Of a stretch of DNA of 10,950 nt, positions 1 to 7,335 are shown in pieces. The notes under the pieces were generated by a model. The model was not told where the DNA came from. It saw only the letters and a list, made by a program, of their open reading frames with translations, and ran no database searches. The position numbers were made by a program, and so were the translations under genes. Source of the DNA: an uncultured Bacteroidales bacterium (GTDB taxonomy: Bacteria > Bacteroidota > Bacteroidia > Bacteroidales > Paludibacteraceae); NCBI GenBank assembly GCA_903912795.1, contig CAIWIS010000923.1, positions 1 through 10,950 of the forward strand, written 5' to 3'. Numbering within the stretch: the first letter of the stretch is position 1; every line of letters begins with the position of its first letter.

Positions 1-113
1 AATCAGTTAAAAACACCATGTCGGTTACCAAACCAGCTGGAAATGGGGTTTATATTGTGAAAACTAAAACCACCGCCGGATTGGTGCAATCGGCAAAAAT
101 TGTAGTAAAATAA
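1..113 (+). CDS. 3' end of a type IX-secreted protein (C-terminal sorting domain)
   Basis: Only the last 36 codons are present; the reading frame enters at base 3 and stops with TAA at 111-113. The visible C-terminus includes GNGVYIVKTKT and ends in SAKIVVK. This matches the general form of the Por/type IX secretion system type A sorting domain: a G-x-Y-x-V-K strand, a short turn, then a basic K-I-(I/V)-V-(K/R) terminus. In that family the tail directs a protein already exported by Sec through the outer membrane, where it is removed and the protein is anchored or released. The catalytic or binding part lies upstream of the window, so the function of the mature protein is unknown. The stop lies 12 nt before the next start, which suggests co-transcription with the genes that follow. 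Confidence 0.8.
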   Translation, partial: SVKNTMSVTKPAGNGVYIVKTKTTAGLVQSAKIVVK

Positions 114-125
114 AATTCTTCCATA

Positions 126-1289
126 ATGAAACGAACAAACGTTTTAGCTGTTGTATTGATATTTTCATCTCTTGGTTTTGCTCAATTAAAAGTAAATAGT
201 TCAACCAAAGAGTATATAAACAATTCACTGTGGTCGCAAGTTTTTAACGATTTTGAGGTTAATATGGTCTTTCCGGTTGTAACTCCTTGGTTATTTGGTT
301 TTGGGAGTGTTAATTATATTGACAATGATGTCTTTACCAAAAACTTAATAAAGGAAAATAATCAGTTTTCTACTAAAAACATGGTTTTTAGAGAGGTAGT
401 TAATTCATTAAAAGTCTCATTTTTAAATTACTTGCCTATCGATTCAATCATGAGGATAAAAGCAATGTATAAAAATAGGGTTTTGTATACTTTTGATATT
501 TCACAAAATGATACTAGTACTGTAACTGATTTTAATGTTCCCTCAAAATCTGTAAGTGAAAGTATAAGTTTTGATAAAAATGGAAATTTACGATACTATA
601 CAAAATCCAATTTTAATGGAAATACCTCTATCGAAAATACCTTTTTAAAACCTGACGTTGCTGTTTGTACCATCAAAAATTCGGAAAGTTCTGAAATCAT
701 TTATGATAAAAGGTATTACAATGAAAAAAAATTGAAGCGTAAAATCTTAACTAAAAAATTAGAAGACGGATCAAAGGAAGTATTTGTTTCCGATGAAAAC
801 TTTAATTATTTAGATAATATGAAACTTCGAAGCTCAATAAATTATAATAAAAAAGGGAATGTAATTGATTCAGTAGTATATCTCTATGATAATGATACTT
901 TGAAGATGGTTTTGAAATTAGGTAAAAATGGATTATCGCAAAAAATCGTATACACCTATCCAAATGTATTTAATGTAATAAAGAAAATTGAACAAAACGA
1001 TCAAAAATACGAAATTTGTGTTACTACAAAAAACCAAAAAACATCTCGAATTACATTTAATGAAATTGTATATGGTGATTTTAAAGCTTTTGATTTTGAA
1101 TACAATAAGAATAATCAATTAATTACTGTATCAAATTTTAATACTTTAACTGATATTGAACAACAAAATGCTCCAAAAAAGCAATTCATGTTTTATTATA
1201 ACGAGTCGAATAATATTAAAAGCATTAAAGTGGTTGATAGTAATGGAATAATTGGGAAAGAAATTAATTTTGAATATGAATTTTTATAA
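126..1289 (+). CDS. Exported protein with YD/RHS-like beta-hairpin motifs, function unknown
   Basis: A 387-residue protein that I do not recognise as a named family. Residues 1-19 form a Sec signal peptide (K2/R3, a hydrophobic core, then G-F-A before Q20), so the mature protein is periplasmic or surface-exposed. The body contains short strand-turn-strand motifs of the Y/F-(D/N)-x-x-(G/N)-N-(L/I/V) type at about residues 148-158 (FDKNGNLRYY), 239-252 (NYNKKGNVIDSVVY), 324-335 (FEYNKNNQLITV) and 355-368 (FYYNESNNIKSIK). They resemble YD/RHS or MORN-like hairpins but are too irregular and widely spaced for a full RHS shell. There is no lipobox and no sorting tail. Asn, Lys, Ser and AT-ending codons are very frequent, more so than in the tRNA-modification genes to the right. 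The ATG at 126 is the natural start because the signal peptide begins there. It probably shares a transcript with the genes on both sides. Confidence 0.75.
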   Translation: MKRTNVLAVVLIFSSLGFAQLKVNSSTKEYINNSLWSQVFNDFEVNMVFPVVTPWLFGFGSVNYIDNDVFTKNLIKENNQFSTKNMVFREVVNSLKVSFLNYLPIDSIMRIKAMYKNRVLYTFDISQNDTSTVTDFNVPSKSVSESISFDKNGNLRYYTKSNFNGNTSIENTFLKPDVAVCTIKNSESSEIIYDKRYYNEKKLKRKILTKKLEDGSKEVFVSDENFNYLDNMKLRSSINYNKKGNVIDSVVYLYDNDTLKMVLKLGKNGLSQKIVYTYPNVFNVIKKIEQNDQKYEICVTTKNQKTSRITFNEIVYGDFKAFDFEYNKNNQLITVSNFNTLTDIEQQNAPKKQFMFYYNESNNIKSIKVVDSNGIIGKEINFEYEFL

Positions 1290-1304
1290 ATTGTGTTTAA
1301 TAAT

Positions 1305-2225
1305 ATGCGCAAATTAATTTTCTTCTTTTCAATTCTTTTCTCATCGTGCTCCTACGAGCTAAGCGATATTCCTTTTACAACGGTTGAAAAGACAAATGTA
1401 ACTGATAAACCTACAATAAATTTTTCGATAGATAAAGATTCTGTTGATTTATTCGAAACAACCAATTTGAAAATTACAACTTTGGCCAATGGATTAAGGT
1501 TAAATAAGTTAGAACTTGAGTACTTAACCACAAAGCTTACTCGTAAAACCAATGAAATTGCAAACTCTAGCATTAGTTTTTCGGGAACGAATACCCCAAG
1601 TAGTTGGTTTAACTTAACTGCTAAGTTATATTACGGCACAAACAGTGGTAGTATTGCTGATGTGATGGGATTGGAAAATAATTTGCTGGAAAAAAAACTC
1701 GCTGTCCGTTTTATCAAAAATACCGATTATTATTTGTCGCTCAAAAGTAGAATCAATAAGGATAGTGTGGTTGAACTTTACTGGGTTAAACCAAAATATT
1801 CAACTAGTATTTCGGCATCGCTTCCTGCAACTACCTATGTTGGGTTAAAAGGCGACACATCATTGTATGTTCCTACTGATTATGTGAGTGGTTATCGGTT
1901 TTTTGAGTTAAATGCATTATTAAGTTCCAGCGTTACAGGTAAGTATTCCACAACATTAAATTATGCATTACCCACGTTAAAAACGGAGAAAATAGGTACT
2001 GATAGTTGTAGGGTTTATGCTTATGGAACAATTAAACGTAACTTTTATATTACTTCGGGCACAGAATCAATGTTTTTTGTAAATCAATGTTCTTTTTCCT
2101 ATACTAGTTTGCTGCCAGCTTTAAATCAATCAAAGGTGTTTAGAGTAGAGTTTCTGCCTGTAAGCGCTGTTGACCCAAATAAAGTTGCAGGTGAAACCTT
2201 AACAATTGGCCTTTTTAACCGATAA
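1305..2225 (+). CDS. Probable lipoprotein, function unknown
   Basis: A 306-residue protein from the ATG at 1305. An in-frame GTG at 1293 would add only four residues ahead of an already complete signal peptide, so ATG is preferred. The N-terminus (MRKLIFFFSILFSSCS) is a lipoprotein signal, with Cys15 following F-S-S, a lipobox variant acceptable in Bacteroidota. The mature protein should therefore be lipid-anchored in the periplasm or on the outer membrane. It is rich in Ser, Thr, Tyr and alternating hydrophobic residues, as in a beta-sandwich protein, but I see no catalytic motif and cannot assign a family. It starts 15 nt after the preceding stop and ends 10 nt before the next ATG, so it sits inside a compact operon-like run. 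Surface assembly or adhesion would be only a guess from context. Confidence 0.75.
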   Translation: MRKLIFFFSILFSSCSYELSDIPFTTVEKTNVTDKPTINFSIDKDSVDLFETTNLKITTLANGLRLNKLELEYLTTKLTRKTNEIANSSISFSGTNTPSSWFNLTAKLYYGTNSGSIADVMGLENNLLEKKLAVRFIKNTDYYLSLKSRINKDSVVELYWVKPKYSTSISASLPATTYVGLKGDTSLYVPTDYVSGYRFFELNALLSSSVTGKYSTTLNYALPTLKTEKIGTDSCRVYAYGTIKRNFYITSGTESMFFVNQCSFSYTSLLPALNQSKVFRVEFLPVSAVDPNKVAGETLTIGLFNR

Positions 2226-2235
2226 AACCGATACA

Positions 2236-3018
2236 ATGAGTCTTATAAAACGAATCGTAGTTATTTTTCTTTTGTGTTTGTGTTTTTTTGCTCAAGCACA
2301 AGACTTAAATACCTATCGGAATACATTGATTGATAACTGGCGAAACGAGTTAGCCGATAATCGAAGCTATATTACGATTTATAGCGGTATTGGCACTTTT
2401 TCGATGGCGCATCTTCGTACATTATTTGCCGAAATTAACACAAGTACCAATTTGCCTGTTCAGGTTTTAAACAATTTTTCGCCTAACTTGACCTTTGGTT
2501 TAAACTTCACCAAACAATACGATAAGGTGCGATTTGGGTACGATATTCAATGGTTATACTCAGGTGCTCGTTCAGGAATTTCGGATTATTCCGGACAAAT
2601 CCGCAATGATATTAGTTGTAGCGGTTTGAAAATTGGCGTATTGATCGAAAAAGATTTTTTAAATCATGTTTTTAAATCATCAAAATTCCGTTTTTCATAT
2701 AGCATTGAGGCGGGAGGATTAGGTTCGGAAATTGAAGTGACAAAATATGCTTTGTTTTATGACTATCCTTCCGAAAACAGACAATCTATCACTCATTTAC
2801 TTCAACAGACTATTTATATACAGCCTGCTGTTAAGGCAAGTTTTCAATTGGCTAAACATAGTTCAGTTGATTGTAAAATAGCTTACATGATGGCTGCAGG
2901 TGAATCGTTGAATTCATTTAGTTATAATCAATATGATACTTTCGATATAGATAAATATGCTCCAGGTTGGTCGGGGTTGCGATTACTTATAGGATATACT
3001 TATTCGTTTGGGAAATAA
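2236..3018 (+). CDS. Probable outer-membrane beta-barrel protein, function unknown
   Basis: A 260-residue protein from the ATG at 2236. An open frame continues upstream to a TTG at 2206, but that extension overlaps the preceding gene and puts ten polar residues before the signal peptide, so it is rejected. Residues 1-21 are a classical signal peptide (K5/R6, a Leu/Cys/Phe core, then A-Q-A before Q22). The mature protein has many short stretches of alternating hydrophobic and polar residues with aromatic ends, for example FGLNFTKQYDKVRFGYDIQW. It finishes in LRLLIGYTYSFGK, a strand with a terminal aromatic, which is typical of proteins folded by the BAM machinery. This supports an outer-membrane barrel of roughly 8-12 strands, but the strands were judged by eye. 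No substrate or named family can be given. It lies between the lipoprotein gene and the small membrane protein gene of the same run. Confidence 0.75.
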   Translation: MSLIKRIVVIFLLCLCFFAQAQDLNTYRNTLIDNWRNELADNRSYITIYSGIGTFSMAHLRTLFAEINTSTNLPVQVLNNFSPNLTFGLNFTKQYDKVRFGYDIQWLYSGARSGISDYSGQIRNDISCSGLKIGVLIEKDFLNHVFKSSKFRFSYSIEAGGLGSEIEVTKYALFYDYPSENRQSITHLLQQTIYIQPAVKASFQLAKHSSVDCKIAYMMAAGESLNSFSYNQYDTFDIDKYAPGWSGLRLLIGYTYSFGK

Positions 3019-3063
3019 AATACTGCATAAAAAATTTAATTTCAACACTATAAAATATTTATT

Positions 3064-3453
3064 ATGAAGCAAATACTCTTTTTCTTAGTTCTATTTTTCA
3101 GCTCTGCTACTTTTTCGCAATCAACAAACGATTCAATTATTGCTGCTCTAAATGCCAAGATTGATGTGTTGCAACAGCAAGATTTAGCTAAAACGGCGCA
3201 AATCGTCGATATTGAGAAACGACTAACATCCCATTACGTTTATAACCGTCGTTATCATTCGTTATTGTATGTGTCAATTGGCTTGTCGGCAGTTTCATTT
3301 ATTTCGGCTCAGTACAGTCCCAAAGTATCCATAGCATTACCTTTAGCTGCTGGTATTACCTCGTTAATAGGTACGGTAATTTACCTCGATAGTTATAAAT
3401 TCCTGAATTTTAAACCCAAAAAGAAAGCTCAGTTTACAAGTACGTATTATTGA
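3064..3453 (+). CDS. Small exported protein with a coiled coil and two membrane helices
   Basis: A 129-residue protein not recognised as a named family. Residues 1-18 look like a cleavable signal peptide (MKQILFFLVLFFSSATFS, then Q19). Residues about 22-55 form a polar helical stretch with heptad-like Ile/Leu spacing (AALNAKIDVLQQQD onward) that is likely a short coiled coil. Two hydrophobic helices follow at about 66-82 and 88-108, and the tail is basic (KPKKK). The ATG at 3064 is the only sensible start. The 45-nt gap from the previous gene is AT-rich with no promoter match that I can see, so it is probably the last gene of the run that begins left of the window. The hairpin just downstream would end the transcript. 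A scaffold or oligomerising role is inference only. Confidence 0.75.
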   Translation: MKQILFFLVLFFSSATFSQSTNDSIIAALNAKIDVLQQQDLAKTAQIVDIEKRLTSHYVYNRRYHSLLYVSIGLSAVSFISAQYSPKVSIALPLAAGITSLIGTVIYLDSYKFLNFKPKKKAQFTSTYY

Positions 3454-3464
3454 TTAAAATGATT

Positions 3465-3503
3465 AAAAAAAATAGTGGACTAATTTAGCCCACTATTTTT
3501 TTT
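3465..3503. terminator. Bidirectional intrinsic terminator between convergent genes
   Basis: A perfect 14-bp inverted repeat (left arm 3465-3478, right arm 3490-3503) with an 11-nt loop. The arms consist of eight A (left) or eight T (right) next to the core TAGTGG/CCACTA. Read on either strand, the G+C-containing stem is followed by a run of T, the classic arrangement for rho-independent termination in both directions. It lies 12 nt after the stop of the small coiled-coil gene and 27 nt past the stop of queA on the other strand. Confidence 0.85.
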
Positions 3504-3529
3504 TAATATCAAATTTCAATTCGGTTTTT

Positions 3530-4579
3530 TTATATGATAAGCATGGCATCGCCATAAACACCAAATCGATAACCTTCTTTAATAGCAACTTCGTAGGCAT
3601 TCATTACACTATCATACCCGCCAAATGATGCAGCGAGCATAAGCAAAGTGGAATACGGCAAGTGGAAGTTTGTTATAAGCGAATTAGCCACGGTGAAATC
3701 GTACGGAGGGAAAATAAATTTGTTTGTCCAACCTTCGTATGCTTTAATTTTTCCTTCGGTGCCAACTACTGTTTCCAAAGCGCGCATTACGGTGGTTCCT
3801 ACTGCACAAATATTGCGATTTTCATCACGTTTCATATTCACGTATTCAGCCGTTTCGCGTGTAATTTCCATTTGCTCCGAATCCATTTTATGCTTGGTGA
3901 GGTCTTCCACATCAATTTCGCGGAAGTTACCTAAACTCATGTGCGAAGTAACGAATGTGGAGTCAATCCCTTTAATTTCCATGCGTTTAAGCAGTTCACG
4001 ACTAAAGTGAGTGCCTGCAGCTGGAACCGAAACAGCACCTTCTTTGCTTGCAAAAATAGTTTGAAAACGATCAGCATCATCGGGTTCCACAGCGCGGGTA
4101 ATATTGCGTGGAAGTGGAGTTTCGCCAAGGTCGTACAGCGCTTTTTTAAACTCGTCGTGTGTGCCATCAAACAAAAAGCGCAATGTGCGTCCACGCGATG
4201 TAGTATTGTCAATTACTTCGGCCACAACTGAGTCGTCATCACCAAAATAAAGTTTGTTGCCAATACGAATTTTACGAGCAGGCTCTACCAATACGTCCCA
4301 AAGTTTCATTTCGTGATTTAACTCACGCATTAAAAAAACTTCGATTTGAGCACCTGTTTTTTCTTTATTTCCATACAATCGGGCCGGAAATACTTTTGTA
4401 TCATTAAATATAAATAAATCATGTTCATTGAAATATTCCAACACATCTTTAAAAATGCGATGTTCAATTTTTCCTGTTTTTCTGTCGAGAACCATTAAGC
4501 GTGATTCGTCGCGGTGACGAGTCGGATACTGAGCAATAAGCTCATCGGGTAACTTAAACTTAAATTTTGATAACTTCAT
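3530..4579 (-). CDS. queA: S-adenosylmethionine:tRNA ribosyltransferase-isomerase
   Basis: QueA transfers and rearranges the ribosyl group of S-adenosylmethionine onto 7-aminomethyl-7-deazaguanine at the wobble base of GUN-anticodon tRNAs, giving epoxyqueuosine. It acts in the cytoplasm. The 349 residues match the usual family length. Conserved blocks are visible in order: NDTKVFPARLYG (59-70), GETPLPRNI (152-160), VPAAGTHFS (185-193, a variant of the PTAGLHF block), VGTTVMRALET (260-270), LITNFHLPYSTLLML (301-315) and the C-terminal YGDAMLI. Nothing is missing or broken. The ATG at 4579 lies 13 nt after the truB stop, so the two tRNA-modification genes are almost certainly co-transcribed. 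This is the last gene of the minus-strand block, followed by the shared terminator. Confidence 0.98.
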   Translation of the reverse strand: MKLSKFKFKLPDELIAQYPTRHRDESRLMVLDRKTGKIEHRIFKDVLEYFNEHDLFIFNDTKVFPARLYGNKEKTGAQIEVFLMRELNHEMKLWDVLVEPARKIRIGNKLYFGDDDSVVAEVIDNTTSRGRTLRFLFDGTHDEFKKALYDLGETPLPRNITRAVEPDDADRFQTIFASKEGAVSVPAAGTHFSRELLKRMEIKGIDSTFVTSHMSLGNFREIDVEDLTKHKMDSEQMEITRETAEYVNMKRDENRNICAVGTTVMRALETVVGTEGKIKAYEGWTNKFIFPPYDFTVANSLITNFHLPYSTLLMLAASFGGYDSVMNAYEVAIKEGYRFGVYGDAMLII

Positions 4580-4592
4580 AATGCAATCTTTT

Positions 4593-5285
4593 TTATTCTA
4601 AAATTTCTTTTCCTATTTGTTCTACAAGCGCTTCAATTTCCCAGCAGTCCTGCAGTTTAACTTCGCCTATGCGAGTGCGCTCAAGGGCAGCTAAATGCGC
4701 TCCACTGCCCAAGGCAAGTCCAATATCACGTGCTAATGCTCTAATGTATGTTCCTTTGCTACAAACAACACGTATTTTTAAAAATGGCAATCCAAAATCG
4801 AGAACTTCTATTTCGTCGATCACCAGTAATTTAGCCTTTAATTCTACTTCCTGACCATCGCGGGCATAATCGTAAGCACGTTTTCCATCCACTTTTACCG
4901 CCGAATATACGGGTGGAACTTGCCAAATTTCGCCGGTAAATGTTGGAATCACCTGATCAACAAGCGCTCTTGTTATATGTTCGGTCGGAAACGTAGCATC
5001 TACAGGCAATTCCTTGTCGAATGAAGGCGTTGTAACACCCAATTCCAAGGTAGCAATATATTCTTTCGTTTGATACTGAAAAGTCTCAATAAGCTTTGTT
5101 TTGCGACCAGTGCAAATAATCATTACACCCGTAGCAAGCGGATCGAGCGTTCCAGCATGTCCAACCTTTAGTTTTTTTATTTTCAAGGTTTTTTGTAACT
5201 TCCACCGAAGTTTACTAACCAAGTTAAACGACGTCCAGTTCAGCGGTTTATTAACGTATAGGATTTCTCCGTCGATATAATTCAT
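4593..5285 (-). CDS. truB: tRNA pseudouridine(55) synthase TruB
   Basis: TruB isomerises uridine 55 in the T-psi-C loop of tRNA to pseudouridine, in the cytoplasm. The catalytic aspartate is Asp48 in the motif GHAGTLDPLATG (42-53). Other family blocks are VPPVYSAVKVDGKRAYDYAR (123-142) and GTYIRALARDIG (178-189). At 230 residues it is shorter than the E. coli enzyme (about 314) because it ends shortly after the catalytic domain. There is essentially no room for a C-terminal PUA domain, which is usual for short TruB proteins in Bacteroidota as far as I recall. The start is the ATG at 5285, and an A-rich stretch lies just upstream. The 72-nt gap from uppP contains a heptamer repeat in the transcribed leader. 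Confidence 0.97.
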   Translation of the reverse strand: MNYIDGEILYVNKPLNWTSFNLVSKLRWKLQKTLKIKKLKVGHAGTLDPLATGVMIICTGRKTKLIETFQYQTKEYIATLELGVTTPSFDKELPVDATFPTEHITRALVDQVIPTFTGEIWQVPPVYSAVKVDGKRAYDYARDGQEVELKAKLLVIDEIEVLDFGLPFLKIRVVCSKGTYIRALARDIGLALGSGAHLAALERTRIGEVKLQDCWEIEALVEQIGKEILE

Positions 5286-5324
5286 AATTTTTAATGTGCC
5301 AATTCTTCAAAATGCCAATGAGCA

Positions 5325-5352
5325 AATCTGTAGTCTGTTGTCCGTCGTCTGT
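5325..5352. repeat. Heptanucleotide tandem repeat in the uppP-truB gap
   Basis: Four consecutive 7-mers lie end to end. On the minus (transcribed) strand they read ACAGACG, ACGGACA, ACAGACT and ACAGATT, each one to three changes from the others. Immediately beyond, towards truB, the motif ATTGGCA appears twice (in 5301-5320), as a second degenerate short repeat. From memory, similar ACAGACT-type heptamer runs occur in intergenic regions of other Bacteroidales genomes; this was not checked. No function is evident. It occupies much of the 72-nt gap and would be transcribed as part of the truB leader. Confidence 0.7.
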
Positions 5353-5357
5353 ATCTT

Positions 5358-6152
5358 TTATATCACCTTCAAATCAATTCCCAAAGCCAACAATACCAGC
5401 AAAACTACACCTACCACAATGCGGTAATAGCCAAACACTTTAAATCCATATTTGGTTAAAAAACCAATGAAAAACTTGATAGCCGCCATGGCAACAATAA
5501 ATGCAACCACATTGCCAATAATTAGAACTGTAAGATTATCAGCAAGTAATTGAACACCTGAAGGTTCCATTAATAACTTTAACAATTTATATCCCGAGGC
5601 AGCTGCCATGGTAGGCACAGCCAGGAAAAACGAAAATTCTGCGGCATTTTTACGAGTTAGTTTTGTAGTCATACCACCAACAATGGTTGCCATAGAGCGC
5701 GATACACCCGGAATCATAGCAATACATTGGAAAAAACCAATTTTCAAAGCTCGTTTCCAATCCATTTCCTGATTTTCATCGGGTTTATTAAACCATTTAT
5801 CAACAAATAACATCAAAACTCCACCAATTACTAACATAACTGCCACTACTTGAACACTTTCGAGCATGGCATCAATATAGTCGCTAGCTAAAAACCCGAT
5901 AACGGCCGCAGGCAAAAAAGCGACAAGCAATTTTAAATAAAAGTCCAGCGTTTGAAAAAAACGTTTCCAATACAGCACTATAACTGATAGAATAGCTCCA
6001 AACTGTATATTTACCGTAAAGGCTTTTACAAATTCGGTGCTTTCCATACCCAATAAACTCTGGGCAATAATCATGTGACCAGTTGATGATACTGGTAGAA
6101 ACTCCGTAATTCCTTCGACAATAGCAATTACAATGCTTTCGAAAATACTCAT
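5358..6152 (-). CDS. uppP: Undecaprenyl-diphosphatase (BacA/UppP type)
   Basis: UppP removes a phosphate from undecaprenyl pyrophosphate, regenerating the lipid carrier for peptidoglycan and O-antigen synthesis. It is a polytopic inner-membrane enzyme, also known as the bacitracin resistance protein BacA. The 264 residues fit the family length. Both signature regions are intact: EGITEFLPVSSTGH (13-26), which supplies the catalytic Glu, Ser and His residues, and PGVSRS (148-153) with the active-site Ser and Arg152. The segment AAEFSFFLAVP (170-180) is also typical. Several hydrophobic helices cover the remainder. The start codon overlaps the stop of the upstream DUF3098 gene in an ATGA junction (6149-6152), indicating translational coupling. 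It carries no sign of transfer. Confidence 0.97.
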   Translation of the reverse strand: MSIFESIVIAIVEGITEFLPVSSTGHMIIAQSLLGMESTEFVKAFTVNIQFGAILSVIVLYWKRFFQTLDFYLKLLVAFLPAAVIGFLASDYIDAMLESVQVVAVMLVIGGVLMLFVDKWFNKPDENQEMDWKRALKIGFFQCIAMIPGVSRSMATIVGGMTTKLTRKNAAEFSFFLAVPTMAAASGYKLLKLLMEPSGVQLLADNLTVLIIGNVVAFIVAMAAIKFFIGFLTKYGFKVFGYYRIVVGVVLLVLLALGIDLKVI

Positions 6153-6376
6153 TTGCTTTTGGGTTTATAAAGTATAGCAAAAACTAGAAAAATGAAACCG
6201 AAAAACGAGATCATTGGTCCAATAGTAATGCGGCGAGCACTGAAAATGTCAGGATTAAATTCAATATTTGTTGAAGAACCTGTCATTAATGCAAAGCCCA
6301 ATACAATAATTGCAAAACCAACTGCCAAAAGTACAAGGTTTATTTTTCCGAGACGTAATTGTTTATTATTTTCCAT
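6149..6376 (-). CDS. DUF3098 family small membrane protein
   Basis: A 75-residue protein with two predicted membrane helices (about 12-32 and 50-70), joined by a polar loop holding NIEFNPDIFSARRITIGP (37-54). That F-N-P-D-I-F-S-x-R-R segment is, as I recall it, the signature of DUF3098, a family of unknown function found mainly in Bacteroidota. The N-terminus and the C-terminal KPKSK are charged. By the positive-inside rule both ends may face the cytoplasm. The gene sits between ftsX and uppP and overlaps uppP by 4 nt, so stoichiometric production with UppP is likely. A role as an accessory subunit of FtsX or UppP is inference from position only. Confidence 0.9.
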   Translation of the reverse strand: MENNKQLRLGKINLVLLAVGFAIIVLGFALMTGSSTNIEFNPDIFSARRITIGPMISFFGFIFLVFAILYKPKSK

Positions 6377-6394
6377 TCTAAAAATTATTGCCTC

Positions 6395-6412
6395 AAACCC
6401 CTAAAGGAGTTT
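6395..6412. repeat. Short inverted repeat in the ftsX-DUF3098 gap
   Basis: A small imperfect palindrome: arms 6395-6401 and 6406-6412 around a TAAA loop, with one mismatch. It lies in the otherwise AT-rich 91-nt gap between ftsX and the DUF3098 gene. The minus-strand core CTCCTTTAGGGG resembles a short element I remember from many Bacteroidota intergenic regions, but this was not verified. It is too weak and has no U-tract, so it is unlikely to be a terminator. Confidence 0.35.
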
Positions 6413-6467
6413 AAGAAGTTTGTTATCTGTATTTTATTGTATTATATCAAAATGTATTAACTATTAA

Positions 6468-7322
6468 TTAGTTTAAGTACATATCATTTGTATTCATTTT
6501 CAGGTATCTACCTATGGATAAATAGGTTGAAGCAGCCATAAGTAACATACCCGAGAGCAAAACAATAACTGAAACCGATATACCCGATTGGATATTAAAA
6601 GCCAAATTTGACAAACCAAACTCGAACATAATGTAATACACTACCACACCTAACAAAAGTAAGGCAAGTAATGCCGATGCAGCTCCATTAATTACCGAAT
6701 GACGTAAATAGGGTTTGCGAATAAACCAATTCGTAGCACCAACCATTTGCATGGTGTTTATCAAAAAACGATTTGAATATACCGATAAGCGTATGGTGTT
6801 GTTTATTAGAGCAATGGCTACTATTAATAAAACCAATGCAAGTCCAAGAAGTACTACGCTGATTTTACGCACATTATCATTTACCAAGCCTATTAAATCT
6901 TTTTGATATGCAATTCGTTCGATGCCCTGAAAAGCTTTTAATTTGGACTCAATTACTTGTACGCTATCCGGATTTGCATACTCGGCATTTAATTTTACTT
7001 CGAGCGATGCTTTTAAAGGGTTGAAGCCCAAAAAGTCCTGCGGATTGTCGCCCAAAGCTGCAATATGTTCTTTTAATGCAGCATCTTTGGACATATAGTC
7101 AACGTTTTTTGCGTACGTAGCTTCTGTCAGATAATTCTCAATCCGGTTAACATCCGCTTTTTCGGCATTATCGTCGAGAATTATGGAAAGGTTGATATTT
7201 TCTTTCACATAAATACTCATATCGTTAGCCACAAATAACAATAGGCTTACTAAACCAATTAAAAACAATACCAGCGACATGCTGATTAACGAACCGAAAT
7301 GTATATTTTTTATTTTTTTCAT
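6468..7322 (-). CDS. ftsX: Cell division protein FtsX (permease-like)
   Basis: FtsX is the membrane subunit of the FtsEX complex. With the ATPase FtsE it transmits a divisome signal across the inner membrane to activate peptidoglycan hydrolases. From the ATG at 7322 it has 284 residues. TM1 is at about 11-33, followed by a large periplasmic domain (34-150, with QDFLGFNPLKASLEVKL at 95-111). TM2 is at about 153-175, followed by the typical cytoplasmic stretch INNTIRLSVYSNRF (173-186). TM3 and TM4 are at about 210-232 and 246-268. An in-frame GTG at 7346 would add eight residues but lies inside the CGGTGAAACTCG repeat, so ATG is chosen. ftsE is not in the window; in Bacteroidota it is often encoded elsewhere. 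The gene lies 165 nt downstream of the YfhO-family gene, across a repeat-rich gap. Confidence 0.95.
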   Translation of the reverse strand: MKKIKNIHFGSLISMSLVLFLIGLVSLLLFVANDMSIYVKENINLSIILDDNAEKADVNRIENYLTEATYAKNVDYMSKDAALKEHIAALGDNPQDFLGFNPLKASLEVKLNAEYANPDSVQVIESKLKAFQGIERIAYQKDLIGLVNDNVRKISVVLLGLALVLLIVAIALINNTIRLSVYSNRFLINTMQMVGATNWFIRKPYLRHSVINGAASALLALLLLGVVVYYIMFEFGLSNLAFNIQSGISVSVIVLLSGMLLMAASTYLSIGRYLKMNTNDMYLN

Positions 7323-7335
7323 ATCTTTCTTTTTT

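Noticed and set aside
2206..2235. Upstream TTG extension of the beta-barrel gene
   Set aside because: It overlaps the lipoprotein gene and places polar residues before an intact signal peptide that begins at the ATG at 2236.
3641..4231. Several open frames on the + strand and an alternative minus-strand frame inside the queA region
   Set aside because: They are shadows of queA, whose full set of conserved motifs occupies the real frame. The shadow proteins lack domains, signals and plausible starts.
4593..5285. TruB considered as truncated
   Set aside because: It is shorter than the E. coli enzyme, but the catalytic domain is complete and short forms without a clear PUA domain are, as I recall, normal for Bacteroidota. 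There is no frameshift.
5884..6180. A 98-codon minus-strand open frame overlapping uppP and the DUF3098 gene
   Set aside because: It lies within the start of uppP in another frame and contains improbable aromatic/Cys-rich composition. The two known genes account for the DNA.
6395..6412. Terminator between ftsX and the DUF3098 gene
   Set aside because: The stem is about 7 bp with a mismatch and no following U-tract, and the block appears co-transcribed.
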